Assembly: GCA_913776825.1 (NCBI GenBank)
Contig: CAJYPV010000002.1
Location: forward strand, 62,001-126,000
Length of the DNA stretch: 64,000 nt
Direction: 5' to 3'
From: Burkholderiaceae bacterium
GTDB lineage: Bacteria > Pseudomonadota > Gammaproteobacteria > Burkholderiales > Burkholderiaceae_C
Shown here: positions 6,620 through 12,684 of the stretch, piece by piece
Numbering within the stretch: the stretch's first letter is position 1
Layout of the letters: every line of letters begins with the position of its first letter
Notes under the pieces: model-generated
Told to the model about the DNA's origin: nothing
Databases searched by the model: none
Seen by the model: only the letters and a program-made list of their open reading frames with translations
Made by a program: the position numbers and the translations under genes

Positions 6620-7867
6620 TCATAGATCCACCTGCCTGATACTTCCCGCTTCACCAGCAGGGAGACCATCAACATGGACAAGACCATTCAATTGCGCGAC
6701 GTGCATGGATTCGACGCCAGCGATTTCGGCACCATCGTTCTCAATGGAGCCAAGCACGGCTTTGCTCTGGAGGCTTACGTCGCCCGACTGATCGTGCTTG
6801 ACAGCCCGAGAGGAATCCGCGCCAACAAACAGCAACCGGTCCTCACCATCCTCGTTCCGGACTCCGAGGACCCTGCGATTCGCGCCGAGGTGAAGTCCGC
6901 CCTCGCCGCCACCACTGAGGCTGACGGTTGGAAAATCTGATGAATCGGCGGCCGCCTTCTTGGACTGGTCGATGAAGTCCAGCTCCCCGCCCAGCGCCTC
7001 GATCAACGCCGGGATCAGCTGCGACAGTTCACCGGTGGCCAGGGCCGCGTCCACATCGAAGGCCTCGTCCTTGGCCGGCTTGTCGCGGCCGTCGAAAACC
7101 AAGTCCAGGAACTTGATGCCCTTCAACTGAAGGGTGTCCGTGAGCGTGAAGGAGATCCGCTCCTTCCAGGTCATCGCCAAGCGGGTCGGCATCTTGCCGC
7201 TCGCAAGGTGGCTGCGCAGTTCTTCGGTGTCCAGGTCGTGCCGGCCGTACTTCACAACCGACTTCATCTCGTCGGCGGCCTTCAACTCACAGTCGCGGTC
7301 GATGGTGAAGCCCTCGGGCGGCACGCCGTCCATCAGCCAGGCGCCCATGCACGCGGCCGGCGCCTGGGCCGACTGCAGCAGGTGCAGGCTCATTGATGGG
7401 TCAGCCTTGATCAGCAGCGTGATCAGGTCGTCCGCCTTGCCGATGCTTGCCGCCTCGACCATCAGCAGGCGCTGCGTCGGCGAGATCCACACCTTCAGGT
7501 GGGACTGGGTCGTGAAGGCGCGCGGCAGCAGCTCCAGCGTGACCTGCTCGGCGATGTCCTTGGCCTGCTTCTTCCCCGGCCGGCGTCCGGTCTCGTCCTC
7601 GATCTGGTCCATCCGCTCCCCGGTGTGCTCGCGGATGACGCTCGTCGGAAGGATTCGCTTCTCCATCCGCAGCGTCAGCAACCAGTGGCCGTGCACCTGC
7701 TCCAACAGCGGCGCGCCAGGCTCACCGCGAGGGGGGACCCAGCCCGCCGACAGGGCCTGCGTACTGCCGCAGGGCTCGAAGGCTTCACGCTCCAGCGACT
7801 GTATGAACAGATCCGCATTCGGAGCCCAGTCGGCGCCGATGCGATAGATGATCAGCTGCTTGAGCAT
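6620..7867 (-). CDS. rdgC: Recombination-associated protein RdgC, with C-terminal run-on
   Basis: Residues 1-300 match RdgC, a ring-forming double-stranded-DNA-binding protein that modulates RecA. Recognisable blocks are MLKQLIIYRI at the start, RRPGKKQAKDIAEQ near 95-108, TLELLPRAF, LMVEAASIGKADDLITLL and TDTLQLKGIKFLD. RdgC is normally about 300 residues; this frame has 415. The last ~110 residues begin after KKAAAD and are entirely antisense to the reverse gene at 6674-6940, so the extension is probably a run-on created when that gene was inserted at the rdgC stop. rdgC genes are common in phages of Burkholderiales. Confidence 0.9.
   Translation of the reverse strand: MLKQLIIYRIGADWAPNADLFIQSLEREAFEPCGSTQALSAGWVPPRGEPGAPLLEQVHGHWLLTLRMEKRILPTSVIREHTGERMDQIEDETGRRPGKKQAKDIAEQVTLELLPRAFTTQSHLKVWISPTQRLLMVEAASIGKADDLITLLIKADPSMSLHLLQSAQAPAACMGAWLMDGVPPEGFTIDRDCELKAADEMKSVVKYGRHDLDTEELRSHLASGKMPTRLAMTWKERISFTLTDTLQLKGIKFLDLVFDGRDKPAKDEAFDVDAALATGELSQLIPALIEALGGELDFIDQSKKAAADSSDFPTVSLSGGGEGGLHLGANRRVLGVRNEDGEDRLLFVGADSSRAVKHDQSGDVSLQSKAVLGSIENDGAEIAGVESMHVAQLNGLVHVDGLPAGEAGSIRQVDL
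6674..6940 (+). CDS. Reverse-oriented small phage protein
   Basis: The 88-residue product starts at an ATG with AGGGAG 9-14 bp upstream. The whole gene lies antisense to the 3' run-on of rdgC. Its C-terminal half resembles that of the reverse gene at 3569-3850. Composition (VLTILVPDSED, EVKSALAATTEADGW) looks like a genuine folded protein, more than the opposite frame does. The function is unknown. Confidence 0.6.
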   Translation: MDKTIQLRDVHGFDASDFGTIVLNGAKHGFALEAYVARLIVLDSPRGIRANKQQPVLTILVPDSEDPAIRAEVKSALAATTEADGWKI

Positions 7868-8152
7868 TCAGGCCCCCATTGCGTCGTATTGCTCTTCCAC
7901 CGCGACAGCCAGTGCTTCAACGGTGATGCCAAAGGCGTTTGCCGCAGCCTTGAGCAGCTCGTGCGCTGGCGCGCTGTCCAGTCCCAGCGCCTGGAGATAG
8001 CCGGTGACAGCCGACTGGGTGATGACCGCCTCCACCGTGTTAATGCATTGGTTGAACTGCTTCGCGGTCAACTGCATGGCGTCGTCTCGTGACATGGTGA
8101 GAAGCAGCGAGCGGTAAAGCGCCGTGATCTGGCGGCGGGAATAGATGGACAT
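7868..8152 (-). CDS. Small helical phage protein
   Basis: The 94-residue product is predicted all-helical (SRRQITALYRSLLL, TAKQFNQCINTVEAVI, HELLKAAANAFGITVEALAV). The stop codon lies immediately before the rdgC start, so the two genes are co-translated. The function is unknown. Confidence 0.6.
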   Translation of the reverse strand: MSIYSRRQITALYRSLLLTMSRDDAMQLTAKQFNQCINTVEAVITQSAVTGYLQALGLDSAPAHELLKAAANAFGITVEALAVAVEEQYDAMGA

Positions 8153-8170
8153 GGCTCCCCCTCGGCGGGA

Positions 8171-8554
8171 TCAGTCGTTGGCGATGGGCTTGAGGCGGCG
8201 AGGCCGCCGCTGCCGCTTCGGCTTCAGTTCGAAGCCGAGTTCATCGGCCAGCTTCTGAATGGGGCCGATGTGCCCGGTGGTCAGACAGAACCGGGCGAAC
8301 CGGCCCAGCTGCTCGGCGCCGACGCTGCTGATCCACTTCGACATGTAGCCCTTGCTGACCCCGATCGCCTTGGCGATCTTTTGGTCCGTGCGCGGGTCGT
8401 GTCGCATTGCTTCAGTCAGGCAGCGCGAGAGATCGAAGGCTTCGATCTGGCGCTGGTCCAGCTGCTCCAGGTCGAATTCGGTTTTCTCAGGTTGCGCCGG
8501 GTTTTGTCCGGTATCCACCGGTTTCCTCCACTTGGAGGAGAGACTTGCTCCCAT
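8171..8554 (-). CDS. HTH protein in the cII position
   Basis: The 127-residue product has a central helix-turn-helix (DPRTDQKIAKAIGVSKGYMS, residues 53-72) and a basic tail (KPKRQRRPRRLK). It lies after cro and before the replication genes, as cII does in lambda, and the HTH position in the protein is compatible with CII-type activators. Whether it activates the repressor or integrase promoters is not visible. It could instead be a Roi- or DnaT-like accessory factor. Confidence 0.65.
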   Translation of the reverse strand: MGASLSSKWRKPVDTGQNPAQPEKTEFDLEQLDQRQIEAFDLSRCLTEAMRHDPRTDQKIAKAIGVSKGYMSKWISSVGAEQLGRFARFCLTTGHIGPIQKLADELGFELKPKRQRRPRRLKPIAND

Positions 8555-8588
8555 GATTTCGAGCTCCCACTCAGGTTGAAAGACAGCC

Positions 8589-8685
8589 GAGGTTCATGAC
8601 CTCGCGGAGACGCCCAGACCCATCCGTTCCCACTTGGAGTGGGAGACGGCAAATGGGACCTTCTGGGATCTGGGCGACTCCGCGA
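8589..8685. repeat. Long nested inverted repeat between cro and the cII-position gene
   Basis: Two 17-bp arms, 8602-8618 and 8669-8685, are inverted copies with a single mismatch. Inside lie further inverted pairs (CCCAT/ATGGG, CCG/CGG and TCCCAC-TTGGA-GTGGGA), so nearly the whole interval can fold into one long hairpin. Next to it, 8589-8605 forms a 6-bp stem (CGAGGT/ACCTCG). A related stem, CTCCACTTGGAG, recurs at 8525-8538. The element could be a tR1-like terminator, a nut-type site or a small RNA; no U-run settles which. Confidence 0.7.
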
Positions 8686-8721
8686 AGACACACTGACCAC
8701 ACTGACGAAAGGAACGACGCG

Positions 8722-8862
8722 ATGGCGACGAAACAGGATCTGGAATGGGCGAAGGCGGCGTGGCGAGAGACGCTCCGGCGCTGCCTACGATCACTCGCGG
8801 CGCAGTTGGAGACCGACGCGCGACTTCTGCGCGCCGAAGAACTCCGGACGAAGTCGAAGTGA
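8722..8862 (+). CDS. Short reverse-oriented phage protein
   Basis: A 46-codon frame (MATKQDLEWAKAAWRETLRR...) has AAAGGA 9-14 bp before the ATG and ends 11 bp from the convergent 65-residue gene. The product would be a single amphipathic helix with an Arg-rich face. The evidence is only the ribosome site and composition. Confidence 0.45.
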   Translation: MATKQDLEWAKAAWRETLRRCLRSLAAQLETDARLLRAEELRTKSK

Positions 8863-8873
8863 CCGCGCATCGC

Positions 8874-9071
8874 TCAAAGCTCCAGGCGGTCCAGCAGTTC
8901 GGCCACGTGGTTCGGCACCTTCGCCACCGCCACGCGCTTCACCACGCGCTCACCGGCCCAGCACACCGGCCGACACGGACACTCCACGGCGCTGCACTCC
9001 CATTCCTGCTTCGCCATAGCCGCTCGACTCTTCGAGCAGTTGGCACATTGGTCGGATTGAGCGGGGGCCAT
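8874..9071 (-). CDS. Small Cys-rich phage protein after cro
   Basis: The 65-residue product has Cys at about 9, 12, 26, 31, 33 and 37 (CANC, then CSAVECPCRPVC), a likely zinc-binding arrangement. It follows cro with a 3-bp gap and so is in the same transcript. No family name is recognised. Confidence 0.55.
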   Translation of the reverse strand: MAPAQSDQCANCSKSRAAMAKQEWECSAVECPCRPVCWAGERVVKRVAVAKVPNHVAELLDRLEL

Positions 9072-9074
9072 GGC

Positions 9075-9338
9075 TTAGGCAACCTGTTCCGTCGGAACTT
9101 CGGGCGCACCCTCCGCGCCGATCAGCTCTGGCCACTGCTCCCACCAGTCAAGAGGGCGAAGATCCCAACGTCGAACTTGGCCGCCTGTCGCCTTTTCGAT
9201 GGCGGCGCACCGCCCGATCGCCACACGCTTCACGCCTTCCGCCCATTGGCTGACCATCACCGGGTGCACACCAATCGCGCGGGCCAGCCGTGCACTCGCG
9301 CCCCGAGGCGCTCTGGAAAGGTAGGTTCGGATGTCCAT
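9075..9338 (-). CDS. Cro-like (YdaS-type) repressor
   Basis: The 87-residue product starts MDIRTYLSRAPRGASARLAR and has the helix-turn-helix ARAIGVHPVMVSQWAEGVKR followed by IGRCAAIEKATGGQVRRWDL, the standard pattern of phage Cro/YdaS proteins. It is divergent from the CI-like repressor and shares the operator region. There is no ribosome site before the ATG, while a TAATAT box ends 6 bp upstream of it, so the mRNA may be leaderless. Confidence 0.85.
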   Translation of the reverse strand: MDIRTYLSRAPRGASARLARAIGVHPVMVSQWAEGVKRVAIGRCAAIEKATGGQVRRWDLRPLDWWEQWPELIGAEGAPEVPTEQVA

Positions 9339-9344
9339 AGCGGC

Positions 9345-9350
9345 ATATTA
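9345..9350 (-). promoter_or_regulatory. Candidate pR -10 box for cro
   Basis: TAATAT on the minus strand ends 6 bp before the cro ATG, which would place the transcription start at or next to the A of ATG. No good -35 hexamer is found 16-18 bp upstream. The box overlaps the first operator, as expected for a repressor-controlled promoter. Confidence 0.4.
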
Positions 9351-9410
9351 GCTCATGGCTCTTAGCAATGATAGCCTCAAGCGAATTCTTTTTATTAGCC
9401 GGCGGCTCTC
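9347..9410. promoter_or_regulatory. Triple operator of the repressor/Cro switch
   Basis: Three 17-bp sites with core AGCC-nnn-GGCT occur at 9347-9363 (AGCT-CAT-GGCT), 9370-9386 (AGCC-TCA-AGCG, degenerate) and 9394-9410 (AGCC-GGC-GGCT). Centres are 23 and 24 bp apart, as in the lambda OR1-3 array. Two more copies of the same site lie at 10805-10845. That CI and Cro bind them is inferred from position and recurrence. Confidence 0.78.
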
Positions 9411-9420
9411 CAATTCGCCC

Positions 9421-10059
9421 ATGCCCACCATTTCCGAAATCCGCCATGCGAATCTGCTGCGTCTGATTGCCGACCACGGCTCAATCCAGGCCTTCGCGGA
9501 CGCAATCGACCGCTCACACTCGCAAGTCAGCCAGCTCAAGAACCGGTCGAAGCACAGCAAGACGCAAATGCCCCGGGAAGTGGGGGACGATTTCGCACGC
9601 CATGTCGAAGATCGCCTGCGGCTCCCGCGCGGGTGGATGGATGTCGGTGCGTCAGCCAGTCAACGTATTGCGAACACGTCACCCGAGGTAGCTCACGGAA
9701 TGAGCCACCTCTCTGAGAGACTCCAAGCCATAACACCGATGGTCTGGGAGGATCTAATGCTTGACAGGGAGTTGCCGCCGCTCTTCTCAATAGACATGAA
9801 CGACGACTCGATGGCGCCACGCGTACGCGTCGGCGATCGGCTCATCTTTGACCGCAAGATGGCTGCTTCGGCGCGTGCCGGCGACGGCGTACTGGTTCGG
9901 GATCTATCTGGGCAGCATCACTTTCGGCAGTTCCGAGCCATCCGCTCCGGCATGTGGGAGGCGCACGCCCTCAATCCGTCCTATGCCAGCCTGGGCAGTG
10001 AGCAGGACGGGCTGACCGTTGTTGCGGTGTTGACCGCAGTGGAAGCGCGGTGGAGCTGA
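9421..10059 (+). CDS. CI-like prophage repressor (HTH plus S24-like domain)
   Basis: The 212-residue protein should hold the prophage silent by binding the operators beside it. The N-terminal HTH spans roughly residues 6-42 (HANLLRLIADHGSIQAFADA, then SHSQVSQLKNRSK). The C-terminal S24/LexA-like domain has Ser130 in DDSMAP and the GDRLIFDR and GDGVLVRD strands. The lysine expected near residues 165-172 is replaced by Arg/Phe (HHFRQFRAI), and no Ala-Gly or Cys-Gly cleavage pair is seen in the linker. The ATG at 9421 is preferred because the upstream ATGs at 9355 and 9367 lie inside operators. No clear ribosome site exists. Confidence 0.85.
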   Translation: MPTISEIRHANLLRLIADHGSIQAFADAIDRSHSQVSQLKNRSKHSKTQMPREVGDDFARHVEDRLRLPRGWMDVGASASQRIANTSPEVAHGMSHLSERLQAITPMVWEDLMLDRELPPLFSIDMNDDSMAPRVRVGDRLIFDRKMAASARAGDGVLVRDLSGQHHFRQFRAIRSGMWEAHALNPSYASLGSEQDGLTVVAVLTAVEARWS

Positions 10060-10063
10060 GACC

Positions 10064-10765
10064 TTGACGCGAACGAACCGCGCAGCAGCGCTGGCGTACC
10101 TGACTACGATCCACGTCGCACTCTTCGGTCTCATTTGGAATACCGGGAAGGTCCAACAGACCGTCAAGCGCCTCAGCTCGCCTGGAACGGTCGTGCTGGC
10201 AGACGACCCCATCATTGAACGGCTGCTCAGTGCCCACGACCAAATGGACGCGAGCGTTCCGGCCGGCGCTTCCATTTTTCTCGGCGACAGCATCACCCAG
10301 AGCCTGGCCACGGCAGCAGTGGACTCCGCCGCTATCAACTACGGGATCGGCTGGATGCGAAGCGACCAGTTGCTGGCTTCCATCCCCCGCTACCCCTCGC
10401 TGCGTAGGGCTCAGCGCGTTTACGTGACGATCGGCACGAACGACATACTGCAGGGACGCGTGGCGCAATTGCCCACCACCTATCGGGCAATCCTGTCCTC
10501 AATTCCTGAGGGCCCCTCAATCATCATGAGCAGCCCGCCTGCTATCGGCCGCATCGATTTCTATGGCCATCGTGTGAGCCCACAAGACGCTCGTACTGCG
10601 GCTGACTTTGCCGCTGCGGCCTGTCAGGCGGCCTCTCGCTGCACTTTCGTGGACGCCGAGCGCCTGCTCGCACCCATCCCAGGAGCGCTTCAAGCGGATG
10701 GCGTCCATCTGACGCCCACCGGCTACGCCGTCTGGATCAAAGCCCTGCGCGACGCCAAGTCGTAG
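10064..10765 (+). CDS. Membrane-anchored SGNH/GDSL hydrolase, co-transcribed with the repressor
   Basis: The 233-residue product has an N-terminal hydrophobic segment (ALAYLTTIHVALFGLIW) and the SGNH blocks: GDSIT (block I, Ser), a Gly in NYGIG (block II), GTND (block III, Asn) and DGVHLT (block V, Asp and His). Such enzymes remove or transfer acyl groups on carbohydrates or lipids. The start is TTG 10064, four bases after the repressor stop, with GGAG about 8-11 bp upstream; the two genes must share a transcript. Expression in the lysogen, and so lysogenic conversion of the cell surface, is the natural inference. Confidence 0.8.
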   Translation: MTRTNRAAALAYLTTIHVALFGLIWNTGKVQQTVKRLSSPGTVVLADDPIIERLLSAHDQMDASVPAGASIFLGDSITQSLATAAVDSAAINYGIGWMRSDQLLASIPRYPSLRRAQRVYVTIGTNDILQGRVAQLPTTYRAILSSIPEGPSIIMSSPPAIGRIDFYGHRVSPQDARTAADFAAAACQAASRCTFVDAERLLAPIPGALQADGVHLTPTGYAVWIKALRDAKS

Positions 10766-10804
10766 ACGCCCAAGGCGCCGAGCATTGAAAGAAAATCGGC
10801 AACT

Positions 10805-10847
10805 ATTAGCCCTCGGCTCTTGACAATAAAGAGCCTTAGGCTAATAC
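10805..10847 (+). promoter_or_regulatory. pL-like early promoter with two overlapping operators
   Basis: TTGACA (10820-10825) and TAATAC (10842-10847) with a 16-bp spacer form a near-consensus sigma-70 promoter pointing right. Operators at 10805-10821 (AGCC-CTC-GGCT) and 10829-10845 (AGCC-TTA-GGCT) share the ATTAGCC/GGCTCTT arms with the repressor-cro operators. Their centres are 24 bp apart, and they cover the edge of the -35 and most of the -10. Repression in the lysogen and opening on induction is the expected behaviour. Confidence 0.85.
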
Positions 10848-10880
10848 TGCATCCATCGCAACCCGCAACAGGGAACGCAG

Positions 10881-11258
10881 ATGGACGCAACCGAAATTCA
10901 AATCAGCATCGCCAGTGCACAACAGCGCCGCGATCGCCTGGTGGCGCAGCGCGCCACCAAATGGGACGCCGCCGAGACTTACCGCGGCCAAGCATGTGAG
11001 CCTCGCCAGTCATCACTGGCCCGGCGCGAACTGCGGTTCAAAGAGATTGCCGCCCGCGCGGCGTGCCAACACATCGACAACCAACTGTGGGCAGTTGATG
11101 TCGAACTCCGCCGGCTGAAGTCCGAGCGAGACTCCATCGAAGCGGCCTCCGATGTTGCCGCTGACCACAACGAGTTTTTCAACCGAGTCCGCCAGATCGT
11201 CGCGACCTCCAATGTCGTGCCGCTGCCCGTCGCCTCCAACGAACCGGAGGTCGCATGA
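10881..11258 (+). CDS. First gene of the pL-like operon, coiled-coil protein
   Basis: The 125-residue product is largely helical and charged, with heptad-like stretches (SIASAQQRRDRLVAQRATKW and LWAVDVELRRLKSERDSIEA). AGGGA lies 7-11 bp before the ATG. It occupies the place of the N antiterminator in lambda, but it is not Arg-rich enough at the N-terminus to call it N. It is ATGA-coupled to the SGNH lipoprotein that follows. The function is unknown. Confidence 0.7.
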   Translation: MDATEIQISIASAQQRRDRLVAQRATKWDAAETYRGQACEPRQSSLARRELRFKEIAARAACQHIDNQLWAVDVELRRLKSERDSIEAASDVAADHNEFFNRVRQIVATSNVVPLPVASNEPEVA

Positions 11259-11881
11259 ACGGACGGAATATTGGCTGGTTCCTGGCCGGCGCCATGACGG
11301 TGGTTTCTGCATCCTGTGGCGGCGGTGGCGACAGCAGCCCTGACGAAGCCTCCGCCCCGGCTCCAACGCCCTGCGCCGCCCCGGTCGTGCAGATGTTCGG
11401 CGACTCCACCCAAGACGGCCAGCGCGACAACTTGCAGCGCTACATGGACCAGCGCTTTGGCCCGGGTCGCGTCGTCGTCGAGAACCACGGTGTCGCCGGA
11501 TCTGTAGCTCGCGAGATGCCGATCGCCAACGTCAAAGCCGGCGCTGTCACGGCGAGCAACTTCGGCATCAACGACGACAGCCAGAAGATCCCTGTGGAAG
11601 CCTTCAAGGCAACGCTGCGCGCGAACGCGACCACGTTCTTCCAGACTCCGAACCCGCCGCACGACGCCTATGCGCCCGCCGTTCGGGAAGTTGCAGCGGA
11701 ATTGAACCGTCGCCTCATCGACGTGTCGGCGTGGACCCGCGCCCAACCCAACTGGGAGCTCTTCGTCCCGGACGGCGTGCACCCGGACCGTTGGCTATAC
11801 GAGCAAATCACGAACCAGCTCGTCGGACCAGCCATCGGTGATTTCATCGCGCCGCGCGTGTGCCCGAGAGGTGGCGCATGA
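11255..11881 (+). CDS. SGNH-hydrolase-like lipoprotein
   Basis: The 208-residue product has a lipoprotein signal (FLAGAMTVVSASC, lipobox Cys21 followed by GGGG), then an SGNH-type domain. Block I is FGDST, the block III equivalent is NFGIND, and block V is PDGVHPD. It should be attached to the outer or inner membrane and act on an acylated surface polymer. It is the second SGNH protein of the prophage but sits on the repressed early transcript, unlike the one beside the repressor. The two are not close homologues outside the motifs. Confidence 0.78.
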   Translation: MNGRNIGWFLAGAMTVVSASCGGGGDSSPDEASAPAPTPCAAPVVQMFGDSTQDGQRDNLQRYMDQRFGPGRVVVENHGVAGSVAREMPIANVKAGAVTASNFGINDDSQKIPVEAFKATLRANATTFFQTPNPPHDAYAPAVREVAAELNRRLIDVSAWTRAQPNWELFVPDGVHPDRWLYEQITNQLVGPAIGDFIAPRVCPRGGA

Positions 11882-12096
11882 GAGCCGCGCCAGCAATCGC
11901 ATTGATCGCTCTGCGGGATGAGGACGAAGCTGGCATCTGCGACACGTGCCCCGGCGAGTTGGACCACCCCGAGGCGGTCTATCAGGCTGAGCCGGGTGAG
12001 CCGGGCTACTGGCGGGTGCTGGCCGTGATGGGCGGCGCCGGACTGGCAGCCCTGGCGATCGTCCACGTCGTCGGCCGCCTGGGGCTCCTGCCATGA
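11878..12096 (+). CDS. Small phage protein with one membrane segment
   Basis: ATG 11878 overlaps the upstream stop as ATGA, giving 72 residues. The N-terminal part holds CDTCPGELDHPEAVYQAEPG and the C-terminal third is hydrophobic (VLAVMGGAGLAALAIVHVVG). It may be a lysis- or membrane-related moron. The function is unknown. Confidence 0.55.
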   Translation: MRAAPAIALIALRDEDEAGICDTCPGELDHPEAVYQAEPGEPGYWRVLAVMGGAGLAALAIVHVVGRLGLLP

Positions 12097-12224
12097 CCGA
12101 GCCAGACATCCCTCTCGACAGCATCGCTGAGGCGGCACTGTCCCAAATCACCACCATCGGCGGCGCATTTGTGGCCGCCCTCCTGATCGTGCTGGCGCTG
12201 GCTGCGCCGGCAGTCCTGACCTGA
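12093..12224 (+). CDS. Single-span membrane microprotein
   Basis: A 43-codon frame starts in an ATGA overlap with the upstream gene. The product is MTEPDIPLDSIAEAALSQ followed by one hydrophobic span (GAFVAALLIVLALAAPAVL). The coupling and the clean membrane segment support translation. The function is unknown. Confidence 0.5.
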   Translation: MTEPDIPLDSIAEAALSQITTIGGAFVAALLIVLALAAPAVLT

Positions 12225-12243
12225 ACCAACTGGAGCCAATTCC

Positions 12244-12576
12244 ATGTCGAAAACGAATCAACTCACCACCACCAACGCCGCCCTGGTCTGCTTCGGCCTG
12301 TTTGTCATCGCCCCCATTGGCGTGGTGCTGAAGGGCTGGGCTCTGTCGACCCTTTGGGGTTGGTTCATCGTGCCCACCTTCGGCATCCCGAGCCTGTCTA
12401 TTCCTGCGGCCATTGGCATCAGCCTGATCGCCGCGTATCTCGCCAAGCCAGTCATGCCGGAAGACGAAAAGAAGTCGCCGGGTGAGCTGGCATTGGAGCG
12501 AATCAGCCGACAACTCTTCGTTCCTCCGATCGTCGTCTTCCTCGGCTGGATCGTCACGCACTGGATGCCGGCCTGA
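12244..12576 (+). CDS. Small multi-span membrane protein
   Basis: The 110-residue product has three to four hydrophobic segments (ALVCFGLFVIAPIGVVLKGW, STLWGWFIVPTFGI, LSIPAAIGISLIAAYL, PPIVVFLGWIVTHW). It follows two other small membrane proteins and precedes the phage tRNA. Possible roles include superinfection exclusion; nothing in the sequence proves one. Confidence 0.6.
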   Translation: MSKTNQLTTTNAALVCFGLFVIAPIGVVLKGWALSTLWGWFIVPTFGIPSLSIPAAIGISLIAAYLAKPVMPEDEKKSPGELALERISRQLFVPPIVVFLGWIVTHWMPA

Positions 12577-12587
12577 TCCTGATCTAA

Positions 12588-12663
12588 GCGGCCCTAGCTC
12601 AGCGGATAGAGCAGCGGGTTTCTACCCCGTAGGTCTGGGGTTCGAATCCTCAGGGCCGCGCCA
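12588..12663 (+). tRNA. tRNA-Arg (anticodon TCT), prophage-borne
   Basis: A full cloverleaf is visible: acceptor GCGGCCC/GGGCCGC with G discriminator and encoded CCA, D arm GCTC/GAGC, anticodon stem GCGGG/CCCGT with a 7-base loop TTTCTAC (anticodon TCT at 12621-12623), and a T arm with TTCGAAT. It reads AGA and AGG, which are rare codons in high-GC hosts. It lies within the repressible early operon, so it would be made upon induction. Confidence 0.95.
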
Positions 12664-12684
12664 TTACCTGACACGGAGAGAGCA

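Noticed and set aside
9355..9420. Longer N-terminus of the repressor from ATG 9355
   Set aside because: That start and the following codons lie inside the operators, and the added residues do not belong to the HTH domain.
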